Below are positions 1-11,772 of a stretch of DNA of 64,000 bases, piece after piece. A program made the position numbers and the translations under genes. The stretch lies in NCBI GenBank assembly GCA_963921195.1, contig OY992538.1:55666852-55730851 (forward strand), read 5' to 3'. The stretch comes from Pegoplata infirma (Eukaryota; Arthropoda; Insecta; Diptera; Anthomyiidae). The notes beneath the pieces were generated by a model. That model saw nothing but the letters and a program-made list of their open reading frames with translations, made no database searches and was not told the origin of the DNA. Positions within the stretch are counted from its first letter, which is position 1. Each line of letters begins with the position of its first letter.

Positions 1-1298
1 AAATTGATGAAAATTGGTTAATCGGTTATTCGGGTCGATTAATCGGAAAAAGTGGCGATTAATCGATTAATCGTCAAAAACAATGAAAAATTTATTTCAA
101 ACGATTTTTTTAAAGTAATGTAACAAAAAATGAAAGTATTTAAAGTAAAATTGCATTATCAGTCTTTATACACACACACAAAAAATGAGAATGAGATTCA
201 ATTACTATTTTAATTGTTTTTGCACCTATCACGAAAGTAATAGTATTAATTACTAAAATTTGTAAAAGTTTAATATTGCAAAAGTGCATTTATTCTCAAT
301 TCACGGAAATTTTTGAAATATATTAAAAACTTTTATCATATCAATTAAAAAAATTATTAAAAACAAAATCGAACTTTTTAAAATTTTTAATTTTTTTTTC
401 TTTAAAATTTTTAATTAACTTTTTTTCCTTAAAATTTTTTGAGTGCAGTTTTTAAAGGGGAAAACCAAAACGTAACTAATTAAAATTTTCTAAATTTCAG
501 TCGAAATTTCTGAGTTTCAATTGGATTTTCTAAATTTCAATTGGTATTTGTTAACTTCAATTGGGATTTTAGAATTTTAATTGTGCTTTTCAGAATTTAA
601 TTGGTGTCTTCTAAATATTAATTTTGATTTATATAATTTGATTTCACTTTTCTAAATTTCAATTGAGATTTCTGAATTTTATTAGCTCTTCAGAAACTGA
701 ATTATCGTTTCTGAATTTCATTTAGAATTTTTAAATTTCAATTTTGCTTTTCTAAATTTCAATTGAGATTTCTTAATTTCAGTAGGCTTCTGTAAATTTC
801 AATTTTGTGAAATTGGGAGTTTCTGAATATTAGTATTTCTAAATTTCAATAAGCTTTTCTGAATTTGGAATTAGATTTCTGAATTTCAATTGGGGTTTTT
901 GAATTTGAATTAGCTTTTCTGAATTTCAATTGGGATTTTCTGAATTTTAATTGAGATTTTCAATATGGCGTTTGAAAACTTTAATTAGGGCTTCTGAGTT
1001 TTAAATGATGTCTTCTAAATTTTTATTTTGCTTTTCTTAACTGTTAATTGCTGGTTTCTGAATATTTTTTTCTGTGGTTTTGACTTTTTTCGGAAGTGTT
1101 TGTAAAAAAGAGGAAGTGTTTCAAACAAATTATAGTAGAATATAGAGATAATAATATTAACCGGTTAATCGAACCATTTTAACCGATTAATCGGGTCGAA
1201 TAATTATTTGCGTTTTAAATTATTTGTTTCGACATTAACCGAAATAGAGGCGATTAATCGAGGAATCGGTTAATCGATTAACCGAATTGGAAACACTA
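1..1298. mobile_element. hAT-like element, right part (left end outside window)
   Basis: Both ends of this segment are packed with short GGTTAATCG / CGATTAATCG motifs (about 20-75 and 1155-1285), and the right end reads GGAAACACTA, whose reverse complement TAGTGTTTCC is a plausible hAT-type terminus. Clustered short palindromic motifs just inside the ends are shared with the hAT elements at 27063 and 56788 in this window. The left terminus is not in the window, so no target duplication can be tested. No transposase is visible; the interior is a minisatellite. The superfamily is inferred. Confidence 0.5.
476..1060. repeat. Degenerate ~20-21 bp minisatellite
   Basis: About 27 imperfect units of the form GAATTTCAATTGGGATTTT, best preserved at 850-960, with frequent changes between TCTGAATTT and TCTAAATTT at the unit start. 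It forms the interior of the element spanning 1-1298. No coding potential is seen in it. Confidence 0.75.
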
Positions 1299-1535
1299 AT
1301 TTTAACACAATTAAAAAAAATACCAAAGTCCTAGTAAAACAAAGGAAAAAATAAAGAAAGAAAAGGTGTGAAGGGGAGAGGTGGGGAGAGAGGAAAAATA
1401 TGTGAGAAAAAGAAAGAATATTATTTGAAGATTTTTCCTAGAAGAAATTTCTAAGAATCTCAAAATTTTCTATAGGAAAATTTTCGAAATCTAAGATTTT
1501 TTTTTTTTTTAAGTATATAGATCTGACATCAGGTT
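1299..1535. other. Unannotated spacer with purine-rich tract
   Basis: No gene is seen. Bases about 1338-1415 are almost purely purine on the + strand (GAAAGAAAAGG, GGGGAGAGG). Bases 1430-1500 contain TTTTCTATAGGAAAATTTT and AATCTAAGA, a degenerate relative of the 35/36-bp satellite at 37371-39947. Confidence 0.5.
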
Positions 1536-2260
1536 TTCAAAATTCAAAATGGCGAATCCAACATGGATCTTATATTTTTTTTAATAACGATTTTTAAATC
1601 TGATGTCATATTCGTACTAAGTGACTCATAATTCTCCCGGGTATCGAGTTTAACTTAAATGCGACAATTAAAAAAAAAAATCATCTGCCATATTGCTTCC
1701 GCCATTTTGAATTTTTAAAATCTGAATAAAAATTTGAAATAAGCGTTCCAAATAACCCCCATATAACAAGTTTCAAGGAAATCGAAATTAAAAAAAAAAA
1801 TAAACGTCATATTGGATCAGCCATTTTGAATTTTGGAAATCTCAATTCAGAATCGTGTTTAGTGACCCCTAATACACCCGGGAACCGAGTTTTTAAACCG
1901 TCCGCCATTTTGAGTCCGCCATTTTGAATTTTTAAAATCTGAATAAAAATTCGAAATCAGCGTCCCAAGTAGCCGGATACCAAGTTTCAAGAAAATCTAA
2001 ATTAAAAACAAATAAAAAAACGCCATATTGGATCCGCCATTTTAAATTTTGGAAATCTAAATTCAGAATCGTGTTTAGTGACCCATAATACACCCTGAAA
2101 CCGAGTTTTATTTGAACGCGAAAACCTCGAAAAATTCATCCGCCATATTGGATCCGCCATTTTGAATTTTTGAAATCTGAATGAAAATTTGAAATAAGCG
2201 TCCCAATAAACCCCCTGATAACAAATTTCAGAAAAATCCGATAACTCCTTCATTAGTTTT
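1536..2260. repeat. Tandem repeat, period ~217-238 bp
   Basis: The phrase GCCATTTTGAATTTTTAAAA recurs at about 1701, 1918 and 2156, and a sister phrase GCCATTTTGAATTTTGGAAA at about 1820 and 2036, so the repeat is a two-part unit. Units also share GTTTAGTGACCC, CACCCGGGAACCGAGT and CAAGTTTCAAG. Short open frames across it are repeat translation and not a gene. Confidence 0.7.
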
Positions 2261-2549
2261 CAGCATATCCCGATCGGGGTATCCCGATTCGCGCCGCCAT
2301 ATTGGCTCACTTACCATTGGGTTCAACTTCCGCCACTCAGCTTTCAAAAGTAGAGATCATTGGCTAAATTTTAAGCCATAATACAACTCTCTACGACCAA
2401 TAGAATTTTGGGGCGGGGGATCTCCCGATGACGTGAAACAGCCCATATATTAGAGCTAATTTTGAAAATTTGATCTGCGGGTATCATTATTTTTTTGAAG
2501 GATTTAGGGAAACTAAAAAGAATGGCTGTATTTTTTTGGAAAAAAATTC

Positions 2550-3415
2550 GCTCCTTGGGGGGGTTCAACGCATCTGAAAACGGGAATTTTAGGCTGATTT
2601 TTCTGCAGAGCAAAAACGGCTGAATATATCGCAAATCTGATTTCACCAGTCGATTCTACAGCAAAAAATTATGCAATGGTCGTTTTTCAAACTCTTAAAA
2701 AAAGTTCCAAAAACCCACCACAGAGGGCGGAAATATGAGGGTTTTCCATTTTCTTTTTAAATTAATTTTTTAAATATGCATGATACCAAGTTAAAAAGTT
2801 ATAAGCTCTCAAAAATGGACAAAAACACGTTTTTTGAGAACTTTGACCTCAATTTTCTCAAAAACATGACGTGATAGAAAAATTTGAAAACTAGATTCAG
2901 AATCAGCATCGAAATGTTATTCGAAAACGGGTTTTATGATCCCAGAATATCATCCAAAAACATCACAAAAAAATGCTCTCAATAATGCACAAAAATGCGT
3001 TTTTTGTGAACTTTGCTCTCAATTATTTCAAAAACCTGACATTACTGAATATTTTGGAAAACAGATTTGGAATCAGCAAGTTTCGGTCAGTGTTTTATAA
3101 TTTTGCCACTAAAAAAAACTTTCAATCCTTATAACTTTTTAATGGGTTGTTATAGAAAGGTGCTTTATGTACCAATTTTCTTAGCAAAAACTGCCTCTTC
3201 ATCGTGCATGATTAAAAAAATAATTTAAATTTAAAAAAAAAAATCTATTTTTCCGCCCCCTGCTCTGGGTTATTGGAACTTTTTTTAAGAGTTAAAAAAA
3301 CTGTTATTGTATTAATTTTTGCTGTAGAATCGACTGGTGAAATCAGATTATATATTTTCAGAAAAAGCAGCTCAAAATACGCGTTTTCAGATGCTTTGAA
3401 CCACGCCAAGAGTCA
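2550..3415. repeat. Imperfect palindrome (foldback-type element)
   Basis: The left arm runs from GGTTCAACGCATCTGAAAAC (about 2562) through TCACCAGTCGATTCTACAGC (about 2644) to AAACTCTTAAAAAAAGTTCC. The right arm mirrors it from GGAACTTTTTTTAAGAG (about 3276) through GCTGTAGAATCGACTGGTGA (about 3331) to GTTTTCAGATGCTTTGAACC (about 3383). The centre carries a direct repeat of about 100 bp, near 2811-2911 and again near 2981-3081, offset about 170 bp. No target duplication was identified. The bases 3416-3562 have no recognisable feature apart from a satellite-like ATCTGAGAC near 3530. Confidence 0.7.
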
Positions 3416-4436
3416 CATAAAAATAGTGAGCCTCCCTTAATATGTGTATCTTCTCTCTTCTACTCTTACTCTCTCATATAAATGTTTTATTTAACTCTCC
3501 TAATATAACATATATATAGAAAAAATATCTCGGAATCTGAGACTTTTTTTGTGGAAAAAAATCAGTGTTGCCATTTCCAAAATGAAGAAAAGCGCCAAAA
3601 TTTTGGAAAATAGGGTAAAAAAGGGTAAAAATAAACAAAAAAAAGGGTAAAAAAGCGCCAAGAGGAAAAAGTCACAGTTTAAAAATTTATTTTAAAAACG
3701 TACTTTTTCACTACAAAAATAACATATAAAAAAGGGTAAAATTTACACATAAAAAGGGTAAAAAGCGCCTAAAACTAAAAATCCCAAAAAATATGATTTT
3801 TTTTCGTGAATTTACTAAATTTTTTGATACAAAACTAAAAAAATTGCAATTTATTTTCTAAAACAATATTAAGATAACAATAAACACAAAATTTAAATAA
3901 AAATATTCGTCTTAATAGAAAAATAAATAACTTTCATATAAATCTGTTTCATTCTCGCACTCATCACGCCAAGAAATAGATTTTTTTTTATAAAATGCCT
4001 CTTTTGTAAATGATATTTGGTAGATTTGATTTTAATAAATTTGACTGTAAATACTTGAAGGCAGTTTATAATTTAGCCAACAAATTTCAGAATTGTTTCA
4101 AGAAACAACAGTCCAGAAAAACATAAAAAATAATAGTTTTGTTACAAAAACTTTAGTAAATATTTGCTAAAAAACATTGACATAAAAATAATCAGCAAAA
4201 CGAAGTAATAACAAAATCACAAAGTTTTATATAAAAAGCACCCAAAAGCGTCACGAAAAAATAAAAAAGCGCCATGAATACCCGTTTTTTTAAAAAAGGG
4301 TATTCGAAAAAAACTCCGGGTAAACAGACCAAAAACCCAGCAGAAATTTTGCTGAACGTTCAGCAGCTTTTGGAAGGGGAACTTGAGTAAAGGAGCGCAT
4401 CCAATTGCGCTGAATTCATGCATGATTCTCTAAGGC

Positions 4437-4680
4437 GATGTCCCACTTTAGAGCGCTAGTTGGATACACAGAAACAGCGCTCTTTAGATGCACTGAAATC
4501 ACGTGTCTTTAGAGCGCTGATTTAAGCAGAATAAAGATGCTGTAAATTCATGTATCTTTTTAGCGCTGATTTAAGCAGATTAAAGATTCAGTGAATTCAT
4601 GTATCTTTGTAGAGCTGATTTAAGCAGAATAAAGATGCTGTAAATTCATGTATCTTTTTAGCGCTGATTTTGTAATAAAA
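4437..4680. repeat. ~50-bp tandem repeat inside the hAT at 3563
   Basis: Four to five units carry AGCGCTGATTTAAGCAGA, AAAGATGCTGTAAATTC and ATGTATCTTTTT. Related pieces recur at 5605-5700 (GCAGCGCTGATTAATGCGCA) and 5845-5900 (AGAGCGCTCTTTGGATGCGC) on the other side of the nested MITE, so the array predates that insertion or was shared by both arms. Confidence 0.7.
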
Positions 4681-4918
4681 TTTGTATTTTCTAAAATTAA
4701 AGTTCTAAAATTAAAATGTAAAAATGAGATAAAAAACAAAAAATTTACCAATAAATGAAAAAATATTCAAAAGAAGTTATAACAAATGTATCTTAGTTTT
4801 TCTGTTTTTTCGTGATTAGAGTTTGTGTTTAATCCAAATCGGTTTATTCATCGAAATAACAAATAAGCATTGGCTGTTTTTTGGTTGGCCTATTTATCAT
4901 CATTTAAAATGTGTTAAA

Positions 4919-5610
4919 GGCCTCTGTTATGTCTTTCAAAACTTTTCAAATCACATGATATTTTCCGAATCACATGAAATCGAGTTTGGTGTTTGTTTAC
5001 GGGTTCATTCAAAGTCAGACAAGGAAAAACAATAAAATTTAAAATTCGTTATTGATAAAATTCAATTTTGAATTTTTCAAAAAATTCAAGAAAGAATTTT
5101 AAATATAATTCTTAAAAATTTTATTTTAAATTCTTAGAAGAAATAAAATTCAAAAAAATTTTATTTAAAATTCTTTAAAGAATTTTATTTCCATAATAAC
5201 AAATATATTTTGAACAAACAAATATTCAAACCAAAAGTAAAATAAAATTAAACCAAAAATAAAATTCAAAAATAAAATTCAAACCAAAAATAAAATTCTT
5301 TTTTTTTTGAGAATTTTATTTTTGGAAATAATAAAATTCAAATGTTTTTGAGAATTTTATTTAAACAAAAATTTTATTTCAAATACCTTATGAATTTTAA
5401 ATAAAATTCGAATTTTTTCCTTGTTTGTTCAAAGTTTAAATCAAATAACTAAAATTTAAAAAAATATAACAAAAAAATTCATTCGTTTTACTTTACAAAA
5501 CTTTATTTATGTGAAACAAAATGAAAAAAAAAAATCGGAAGTGAACATCAAAAAAATATCGGAAATTTTAATTTTCACATTTTTATGGGATTTTTTTTGG
5601 GAACAGCGGT
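4919..5610. mobile_element. MITE, GGCCTCTGTT-ended family, copy 1
   Basis: Starts GGCCTCTGTTATGTC and ends GGGAACAGCGG; inside both ends lie TTTTCCGAATCACATGAAAT and ATCGGAAATTTTAATTTTCAC as near mirror images. The same ends and internal phrases (TTATTTATGTGAAACAAAA) occur at 62445-62732. This copy is longer because 5036-5450 is filled with AAAATAAAATTC-type repeats. The terminal GGCC and TTAA/TAA context could suggest PIF/Harbinger, but no clean duplication was found. Confidence 0.6.
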
Positions 5611-5975
5611 CAAAGATGCTATGATTAAAGCGCTCTTTGCAGCGCTGATTAATGCGCAATAATGATGCAGTCAAATCATGTGTCTTTGTCTAAAACTCAT
5701 GTTTTTTTATTCAAAAAGTGTTAAAAATATTAAAAAGGAAAGCAAGTGTGAAATTTTATCAAAAAATAATTACACATTATAAGTTTTATATAAAAAATCT
5801 TAAAAAAAAATTAAAATTTTTTCCCCTTCCTTTTACTGCATCCCTAAGAGCGCTCTTTGGATGCGCTACGGTATGCTATAAACAGATGCTGTGTCGCCAA
5901 AATCTCGATTTATTTCTGCTGGGAAAGCACCAGAAAATACCCGAAAAGCGTCAAAATGGCAACACTGAAAAAATT

Positions 5976-6172
5976 TTATTAGAATCTGTCACTTTTTCTA
6001 TAAGAAAAATGTCTCAGAATCTTTTGATGAAAAAAAATGACGAAAAAATTTTTTGATGAAAAAAATTGTTGAAAAAAAAAATGAAAAAAAAAATTAATTA
6101 AAAAAAAATTATTAAAAAAATAATATTTGATGAAAAAAAATGATGAAAAAAATTTTTTATGAAAAAAAAAAA
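5976..6172. other. Low-complexity A-rich spacer
   Basis: Begins with a satellite-like stretch (GTCACTTTTTCTATAAG, ATGTCTCAGAATC at about 5987-6020) and continues as GATGAAAAAAA repeats. The open frames over it are only low-complexity translation. Confidence 0.6.
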
Positions 6173-6909
6173 TCCCAGCAAATCTTTGGTAATGGGTAGT
6201 GATTATATAACACATTACCAGGTAATATATATAACTTATTTGTAGCATTATTTTATGATGTCTTACCAAACATTTGTTCCACAACGTATTATTTACAAGT
6301 GAAAAATAATGCATTACTAATAATTTGCTCCGTAATGCATGATTATTGGAAAAAATGTATTTCATATTTTGTATTTCTAAACATTAAAGCCTGGATGACT
6401 TATATTTGGTTACATTATGTATTATTTGAAAGTTTGAAATAATGCATTATTTATAATTGGATGCATAATGCATTACAATAACATAAAAAATAATTATTTT
6501 ATAAAAAAAATGCATAAGTTTAAACTAGAGATGGGCTCACGACAGGAAATTTCTAACAACACACACTCACGAGCATATTTTATCTACTTACACTCACTTA
6601 CAATCACGTGAGTAAATTTAATACAAAATTACTTTTTCAGTACTCGTAACACCTTATATATTACGTTCTGGTATGCTATATTATATACCTTACTCGTAAC
6701 CTATAAAATATCATATATTTTACACCTTACTCGTATTCTTCGTTATAAATTTATGACTTATTTTATACCTTACTGGTATTCTTTGTGATAATGTGTATGC
6801 ATTACTTTGAGTCTCATCGCCTGTTAAAATCATCAATGCTGCAATGTATAAAATAGGAGATCCTATACCTTATTTTATACCTTATTTGGTAATCTAAGTT
6901 TTGCTGGGA
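6173..6909. mobile_element. MITE, TIR TCCCAGCAAA
   Basis: Begins TCCCAGCAAATCTTTGGTAA and ends GTTTTGCTGGGA, a perfect 10-bp terminal inversion. The interior is dominated by TAATGCATTA, ACATTACCAGGTAAT and ATACCTTACTCGTA motifs, many self-complementary. Bases 6530-6610 hold a different phrase (GGGCTCACGACAGG, ACACTCACTTACAATCACG) and may be a further insertion. The other members are 43564-44029 and 49179-51048, with a fragment ending at 17537. No consistent target duplication was recognised. Confidence 0.7.
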
Positions 6910-7259
6910 AGGCTCCGTTAAATCGGCAGTTAGCAGCTAACTTTTCATTGAGTAATCCGCCCTAAGTTTTGAAATTTTTTTAAGAATTAGAAAAATAAAA
7001 AAAATATGTGCCCGATCATTGCTCTACTCTCAATAATTATCAAACCACCTCCGTAAATGCACACAAAAAGAGTTGAATAAGTAAGTACCGTTGTGTGGTG
7101 TGAGTGTGCTTGCAAATTAAGTGTTTGTTATGGGAATATTTAAAAATACCACGCATATTAAGAATAACTTCTATAGTTTTAGGTTATTTTTAAATAGGAG
7201 TGTCACTAAAAACTTAAACATAATTATGATGGTTGTTGTGTTTCAAATATATTTATATT
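6910..7259. other. Unannotated spacer
   Basis: AT-rich with GCAGTTAGCAGCTAAC and GTGTGGTGTGAGTGTGC motifs. No gene, RNA or clear terminal inverted repeat is seen. Confidence 0.5.
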
Positions 7260-7916
7260 TACCCAGGCAGAAAAATACAAACGGGCCAGTACAGCTAAAG
7301 TACTTTGCACGGTAGTACAAGTACTGCCAGCTTTCTTATATAAGTACTGCGTAAGTACGAGATATATAACACCGTTGCAATATAGTGCCGTAGGTTCTCA
7401 AAGCTCTGGCAAAGTACCTTAAAACCAAAAATATATTGCTGTGGCAGCGCTTCAAAAACAAAAATTGGGGTGATTTCCCAGCATTTAAAAAAAATCTAGA
7501 GAGTTTTAGAAGAATTTGTGGTGGAATCCAATGTTTTCTTTAGAGAAGGTATTAATCTTTGAACTTGAAATATATTTTTTTTGAAGTTATACCATTGAAT
7601 GGGAAACCTTTTCAATTTAATGTGTTGGCTTTTTGCTGCGATATGCTAGTCCTAGCTTACATTAAATGTTGCAAAAGTTATGTTGGTTTCTTTTCGTGTG
7701 AAAGATGTACAGTAGCGAGTCTCGAATAATTCTTTTTTAAAGCTTTCGGTTAACAAATGCCACAATTAATTTTAAAGGGAAATATTATTAATAAAATTAC
7801 CGATTTTTTAACTACCCAATATTGTCTTCAAAAGAAATCGGATTGTAAAATGTTTAAAATTAAGATAAAAATATTGTTATGATGAAACAATTGCTATTGC
7901 ACTGTTACACAAATAA

Positions 7917-9837
7917 CACTGTGCAACAAATTTTGGGTCATCGCGTTGATCCTCAATGCCTTCAACGCCATATGAAAGTAGACAATCAAATGGACAAAAT
8001 CACCAAAGGGTTTTGCAAAGTCACTTCGGATTTCTTTTTTATAGCCCACTGAAGTTTTTATTTTTTTATCAAAGGCGTTTGGAAAACGTCAAAAATACTA
8101 TAATAAGAACACATCTGAGCTTCAAAATATGATTTGATGTCTTCAGTGAAATTTAATGGCGGTTCTTTTCTAAGAACATTTTAACCCTCTAACTGCCATT
8201 TTAAGGGGTCATTTTAGTCCTTTTTTGAAAACTAAACACAGAAGTCTAATAAAACATCCATTTAATGGGTTAAAATGTTCTACAAATATTTTCCTCATAA
8301 AATTTAACTAGGGGTTGTTGAATGTTCAAAGTTTGTGCGACATGCGCAAAGTGCTTAAAAAGGGTCAAGTATAAATAATCAATGTTTGTTATTTATTTTT
8401 ACCAAAGCAGTGTTAAAAAATATCGACAAAAAACAGTGCAAATATAGTACTTTTGAGCTAAAAATGATGTTCTGATGTGTTTTATAAAATTTTATGGTGA
8501 TTCTTTTCTTTGACCAAATTAACCCTCTAGCTCCCGTTTTAAAGGGTCATTTTTGTCTTTTTTTTTAAAGAAATACAAAAAAGTCAAGCGATGCCTGTCC
8601 GTCTGTGGAAATGGTGATCACGGCCAAAGTATTAAACAGATATATCAAAGACTTAGCATATTTACTTGTTGTTGCCCTAAGCAGTTTGGTATTGCATTTG
8701 AGCGAAAGCGGTTCAGCGGCTCAAAAGTTATGAACGAAAATGTAAGAACACCTCGAAAATTGTGGTACATTCAACATAACCTAAAAACACAAAATGCTTT
8801 GATTCGGCGGCTGGTTGACACATGTGTACAGAATCGATCACCGAATGGTATTTAAACAAGTACAAACATATTAAAAAAAAAAAACGTTTTCGTCGAATTT
8901 TTTTTTTAACAAAAAATTTTTTTCGCAGATTTGTTTTTTTTTTTAATTTTTTTTTGCAAATAAAGTTTTTTACATCGTGAAGGGTATTAATACATTCGAC
9001 AAAGTCGAATTTAACTTGGTTACTTGTTTTTTTTTTTTTATTTCGGCCCAAAAAAAATATAAAAAAATTTTTTTGAATAATTTAAAATTTTTAAGCATTT
9101 TCTATATGCTGGACGAACTTTCTGTCTTAGACTTGCCCTAGTAAAATTTGATGCAGAAAATATTTGTAAAACATTTTAACCCTTTAACTGCCTTTTTTAT
9201 AGACTTTTTTGTATTTCTTTTAAAAAAGGACAAAAATTAATTTGGTTAATTTGGTCAAAGAAAAGAATCATCATAAAATTTTATAAAACACATCAGAACA
9301 TCATTTTTAGCTCAAAAGTATATTTGCACTGTTTTTTGTCGATATTTTTTAACACTGCTTTGGTAAAAATAAATAACAAACATTGATTATTTATATTTGA
9401 CCCTTTTTAAGCACTTTGCGCATGTCGCACAAACTTTGAACATTCAACAACCCCTAGTGAAATTTTATGAGGAAAATATTTGTAGAACATTTTAACCCTC
9501 TAAATGGACGTGTTATTAGACTTCTGTGTTTAGTTTTTGAAAAAGGACTAAAATGACCCCTTAAAATGGCAGTTAGAGGGTTAAAATGTTCTACGAAAAG
9601 AACCGTCATAAAATTTCACTGAAGACATCAAATCATATTTTGAAGCTCAGATGTGTTCTTATTATAGTATTTTTGACGTTTTCCAAACGCCTTTGATAAA
9701 AAAATAAAAACTTCAGTGGGCTACAAAAAAGAAATCCGAACTGACTTTGCAAAACCCTTTGGTGATTTTGTCCACTTGATGGTCTACTTTCATATGGCGA
9801 TGAAGCCATTGAGGCTCATTTTTCTTGTTGCACAGTG
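7917..9837. mobile_element. Long palindromic element, TIR CACTGTGCAACAA, TAA target
   Basis: Starts CACTGTGCAACAA and ends TTGTTGCACAGTG, with TAA at 7914-7916 and TAA at 9838-9840. The arms are inverted copies of about 650 bp: 7917-8585 mirrors about 9190-9837, including AAAGTTTGTGCGACATGCGC against GCGCATGTCGCACAAACTTT and a repeated TTTTAACCCTCTAACTGCC phrase. The centre holds a mini-me fragment (8586-9032). Related ends occur at 16652-17211 and 47687-48046. Ends plus 3-bp duplication resemble Chapaev3/CMC-type elements; this is inferred from termini only. Confidence 0.8.
8586..9032 (+). mobile_element. mini-me-type fragment
   Basis: Begins inside the (GTCY)n tract (CCTGTCCGTCTGTGG) and finishes with the family 3' signature ATTCGACAAAGTCGAATTTAAC and TTACTTGTTT. 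The middle matches 20836-21738 on the other strand (GGTACATTCAACATAACC, CATTTGAGCGA). The 5' hairpin half is missing. It lies in the loop of the palindrome 7917-9837, so it inserted there or was captured there. Confidence 0.75.
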
Positions 9838-10029
9838 TAATTGAAATAAAAAAATTTCATAAATAGTAAAAATATAAACAAAAATATTCTAACAAAAATT
9901 GTACAAAAGTAATGCCAAAGCACTTTTAAGGTTGTAATTTGAAACGTTGGCAAAGCGCTTCAGTTTACAAAAAATAAGTGATTTGGCAGTACTTTATTTT
10001 TTGTACCGCTGGCAATTTCTACGTGGGTA

Positions 10030-10546
10030 GGTTATATTCCATCTTTAAGTATTGTCATTAATAAAAAGTGAAAGAAAAAAATCAATTTAATTGAGGTCAA
10101 TAATTGAATAAAACTAAAATCTCTTTTAATTACATCTTCCTTTATCTTAATTATCTACTAAATTTGAATATATTTGTGTATCAACAAATCGAAGATATTA
10201 GAAAGTCCGGCCGGCTATTAGCCAACAATTTTGTTTGTTTTCCATGAAAATCCGTTAATTAAAATTAGTAGTTTTTATTGTTGTGTAGGCTCATAAAATC
10301 ACTTTCTTTTCTTTTGTGGTTTATTTTTGGAGTTTTTTTATGTCTTTATAATGAATTGATATTGTTCCGATTGAGATAAATCAATACAATACCGAACACA
10401 GATTTTGGGGCGAAAATTGTTAAATGATTTTGGCAATTAGAATTTTCAAAAAATTAAATCTAAATCAGTTTGAATTGGTCAGTAGCCTGTCCCGAAAAAT
10501 AAAATTTAAGATAATAGCAAAAAACCGATGCTCTTTCGAGAGCTGA
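10030..10546. other. Unannotated AT-rich DNA
   Basis: Lies between two transposon blocks. Contains ATCAATTTAATTGAGG and GTCCGGCCGGCTATTAGCC, but no open frame of note, tRNA or repeat terminus. This may be part of the underlying host sequence. Confidence 0.4.
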
Positions 10547-10548
10547 TA

Positions 10549-11770
10549 CACTCAAAAAAAACCATTAACTTAAACTTTGGAAAATTTTTCTTCAAAATAG
10601 TTTATAAATTTTCCCACAATTTAGTTAAATTTAACTAAAATTTTGGAAATTTTCCCAACTTTTAGGAAAAAATTTTAGTTCATGGACTGTTAAATAGGCC
10701 ATAATTTTCCTTAAATGGAATTCCCTAATATATGGAAAAAATTCTTACCGCCAAAGAAATTTTCCCTAAATAAATGAAAAAAAATCTTTATTTTTAAGAC
10801 ATATTTCTTAAAACAAGATTTAGTTCAAAAAATTCAGTTTTAGGACGTAATTTCCTACACTCAAAATAATTCTACAGCAAAAGGTTTAGTAAGTGATATT
10901 GTACCAAAATCTACTAATTGGTTACTAATTTTAGTATCTTCAAAGTACTAAGATTAGTAATTTTTACTGATTTTGACTAATATTAGTTAAAAATTTTAGT
11001 ATTGGTTACCAATTTCTGCACTAGGTCCTTTTGGACTAAAATTAGTTAAATTTTTAGTATTGAATACCCACGTTTTTTTTTGGGTGTACCAATTAGTTTA
11101 TCATATTTATCTTCTTTAATTTGAGGAAGTTTTTTCCACAAGTTTAGTAAATTTTTCATAACATGAAATTGTTTAGTTGATTTATTATTTTTTTTCATGC
11201 TTGCTTGTAGTTCACATTTTGTTTATTATTTGTAGTATATGAAAAAGAGAGTTTGGTCTTGTATAACAAGTAATAAATTTAATGTTTACATTTTTTTCTA
11301 CACATGTATGTGTGAGGGAAAAATAATATTTTAATCACAACAAATGCCTTGGCTTTGGCGTGTTTTCTCATAGTCTGGGAACAAACGTTAAAGACAAAGT
11401 CTTTGTTGTAATTTAACTTTAAAAACTAATGAAATTTATTACTTGACTATAAGAAACAAACGCTTTTTTATATTTTAAATAAGAAATGTACATAATGAGA
11501 ATTCTGTGTGTATTCACATGCGATGATTCTATAAATAAACCAATAAAAATATGAAATTAACTAATTTTTAGGAAAAATGTCTTTATCAAAAATGTTTTTT
11601 TAACGAAAAAATGGGAAATTTTTTCCCACTTTCTAGTTCAAATTGGTCCTAATTTTTAAGAAAAATATGGACTAAAAGGTAGGAATACATGGCAATGGAG
11701 CTAAAATATTATAAATTTTCCTTGGATTTAGTTAATTTTCCCATTTTTTAGTTAGTTTTTTTTCTGAGTG
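10549..11770. mobile_element. CACTC-ended element (CACTCAAAAAA family) with nested copy
   Basis: Left end CACTCAAAAAAAACC, right end TTTTTTTCTGAGTG, TA at 10547-10548 and TA at 11771-11772. Internal phrases are variations on GGGAAAATTTAACTAAAATT and TTAGGAAAAA, largely self-complementary between the halves. A second, shorter CACTC element sits at 10858-11086. No coding sequence is seen. The 2-bp duplication with CACT termini leaves Tc1/mariner and CACTA-like assignment open. Confidence 0.8.
10858..11086. mobile_element. Short CACTC element, 229 bp
   Basis: Starts CACTCAAAATAATTC and ends TTTTTTTTTGGGTG, flanked by TA (10856-10857 and 11087-11088). Inside are alternating TTAGTA, ACTAAAATTAGTT and TTGGTTACTAATTT motifs. 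It is inserted in the larger CACTC element 10549-11770. Confidence 0.75.
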
Positions 11771-11772
11771 TA

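Larger units (their letters stand above)
3563..5967. mobile_element. Non-autonomous hAT element, TIR CAGTGTTGCCATTT
   Basis: The left end CAGTGTTGCCATTTCC and right end AAAATGGCAACACTG are inverted over about 14 bp. The flanks AAAAAAAT (3555-3562) and AAAAAATT (5968-5975) form an 8-bp target duplication with one difference. CAGTG ends plus an 8-bp duplication fit the hAT superfamily. Subterminal AAGGGTAAAAAA motifs are repeated at 3612-3760. No transposase frame is seen. The flanking bases (ATCTGAGACTTTTT on the left, GTCACTTTTTCTATAAGAAA on the right) belong to the 35/36-bp satellite family, so the element inserted in satellite-like DNA. Confidence 0.8.
7262..10027. mobile_element. CCCAGGCAGAAA-ended DNA element, split by a nested insertion
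   Basis: Left end CCCAGGCAGAAAAATACAAA, right end GGCAATTTCTACGTGGG, flanked by TA on both sides (7260-7261, 10028-10029). The same family occurs intact at 58231-59073 (843 bp). Removing the nested element 7917-9837 and one TAA leaves about 842 bp, which agrees with that copy. Internal phrases AAAGCGCTT, GGCAAAGTACCTT and TGCTTTGGC-like motifs recur in both copies. TA duplication suggests a Tc1/mariner-type element; no transposase is present. Confidence 0.8.

Noticed and set aside
5979..6365. 128-codon minus-strand frame rich in F, K and N
   Set aside because: Encoded by a GATGAAAAAAA low-complexity tract running into a MITE; no domain.
7917..9837. Transib element based on the CACTGTG terminus
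   Set aside because: The target duplication is 3 bp (TAA), not 5 bp, and no Transib/RAG1-like core is present.
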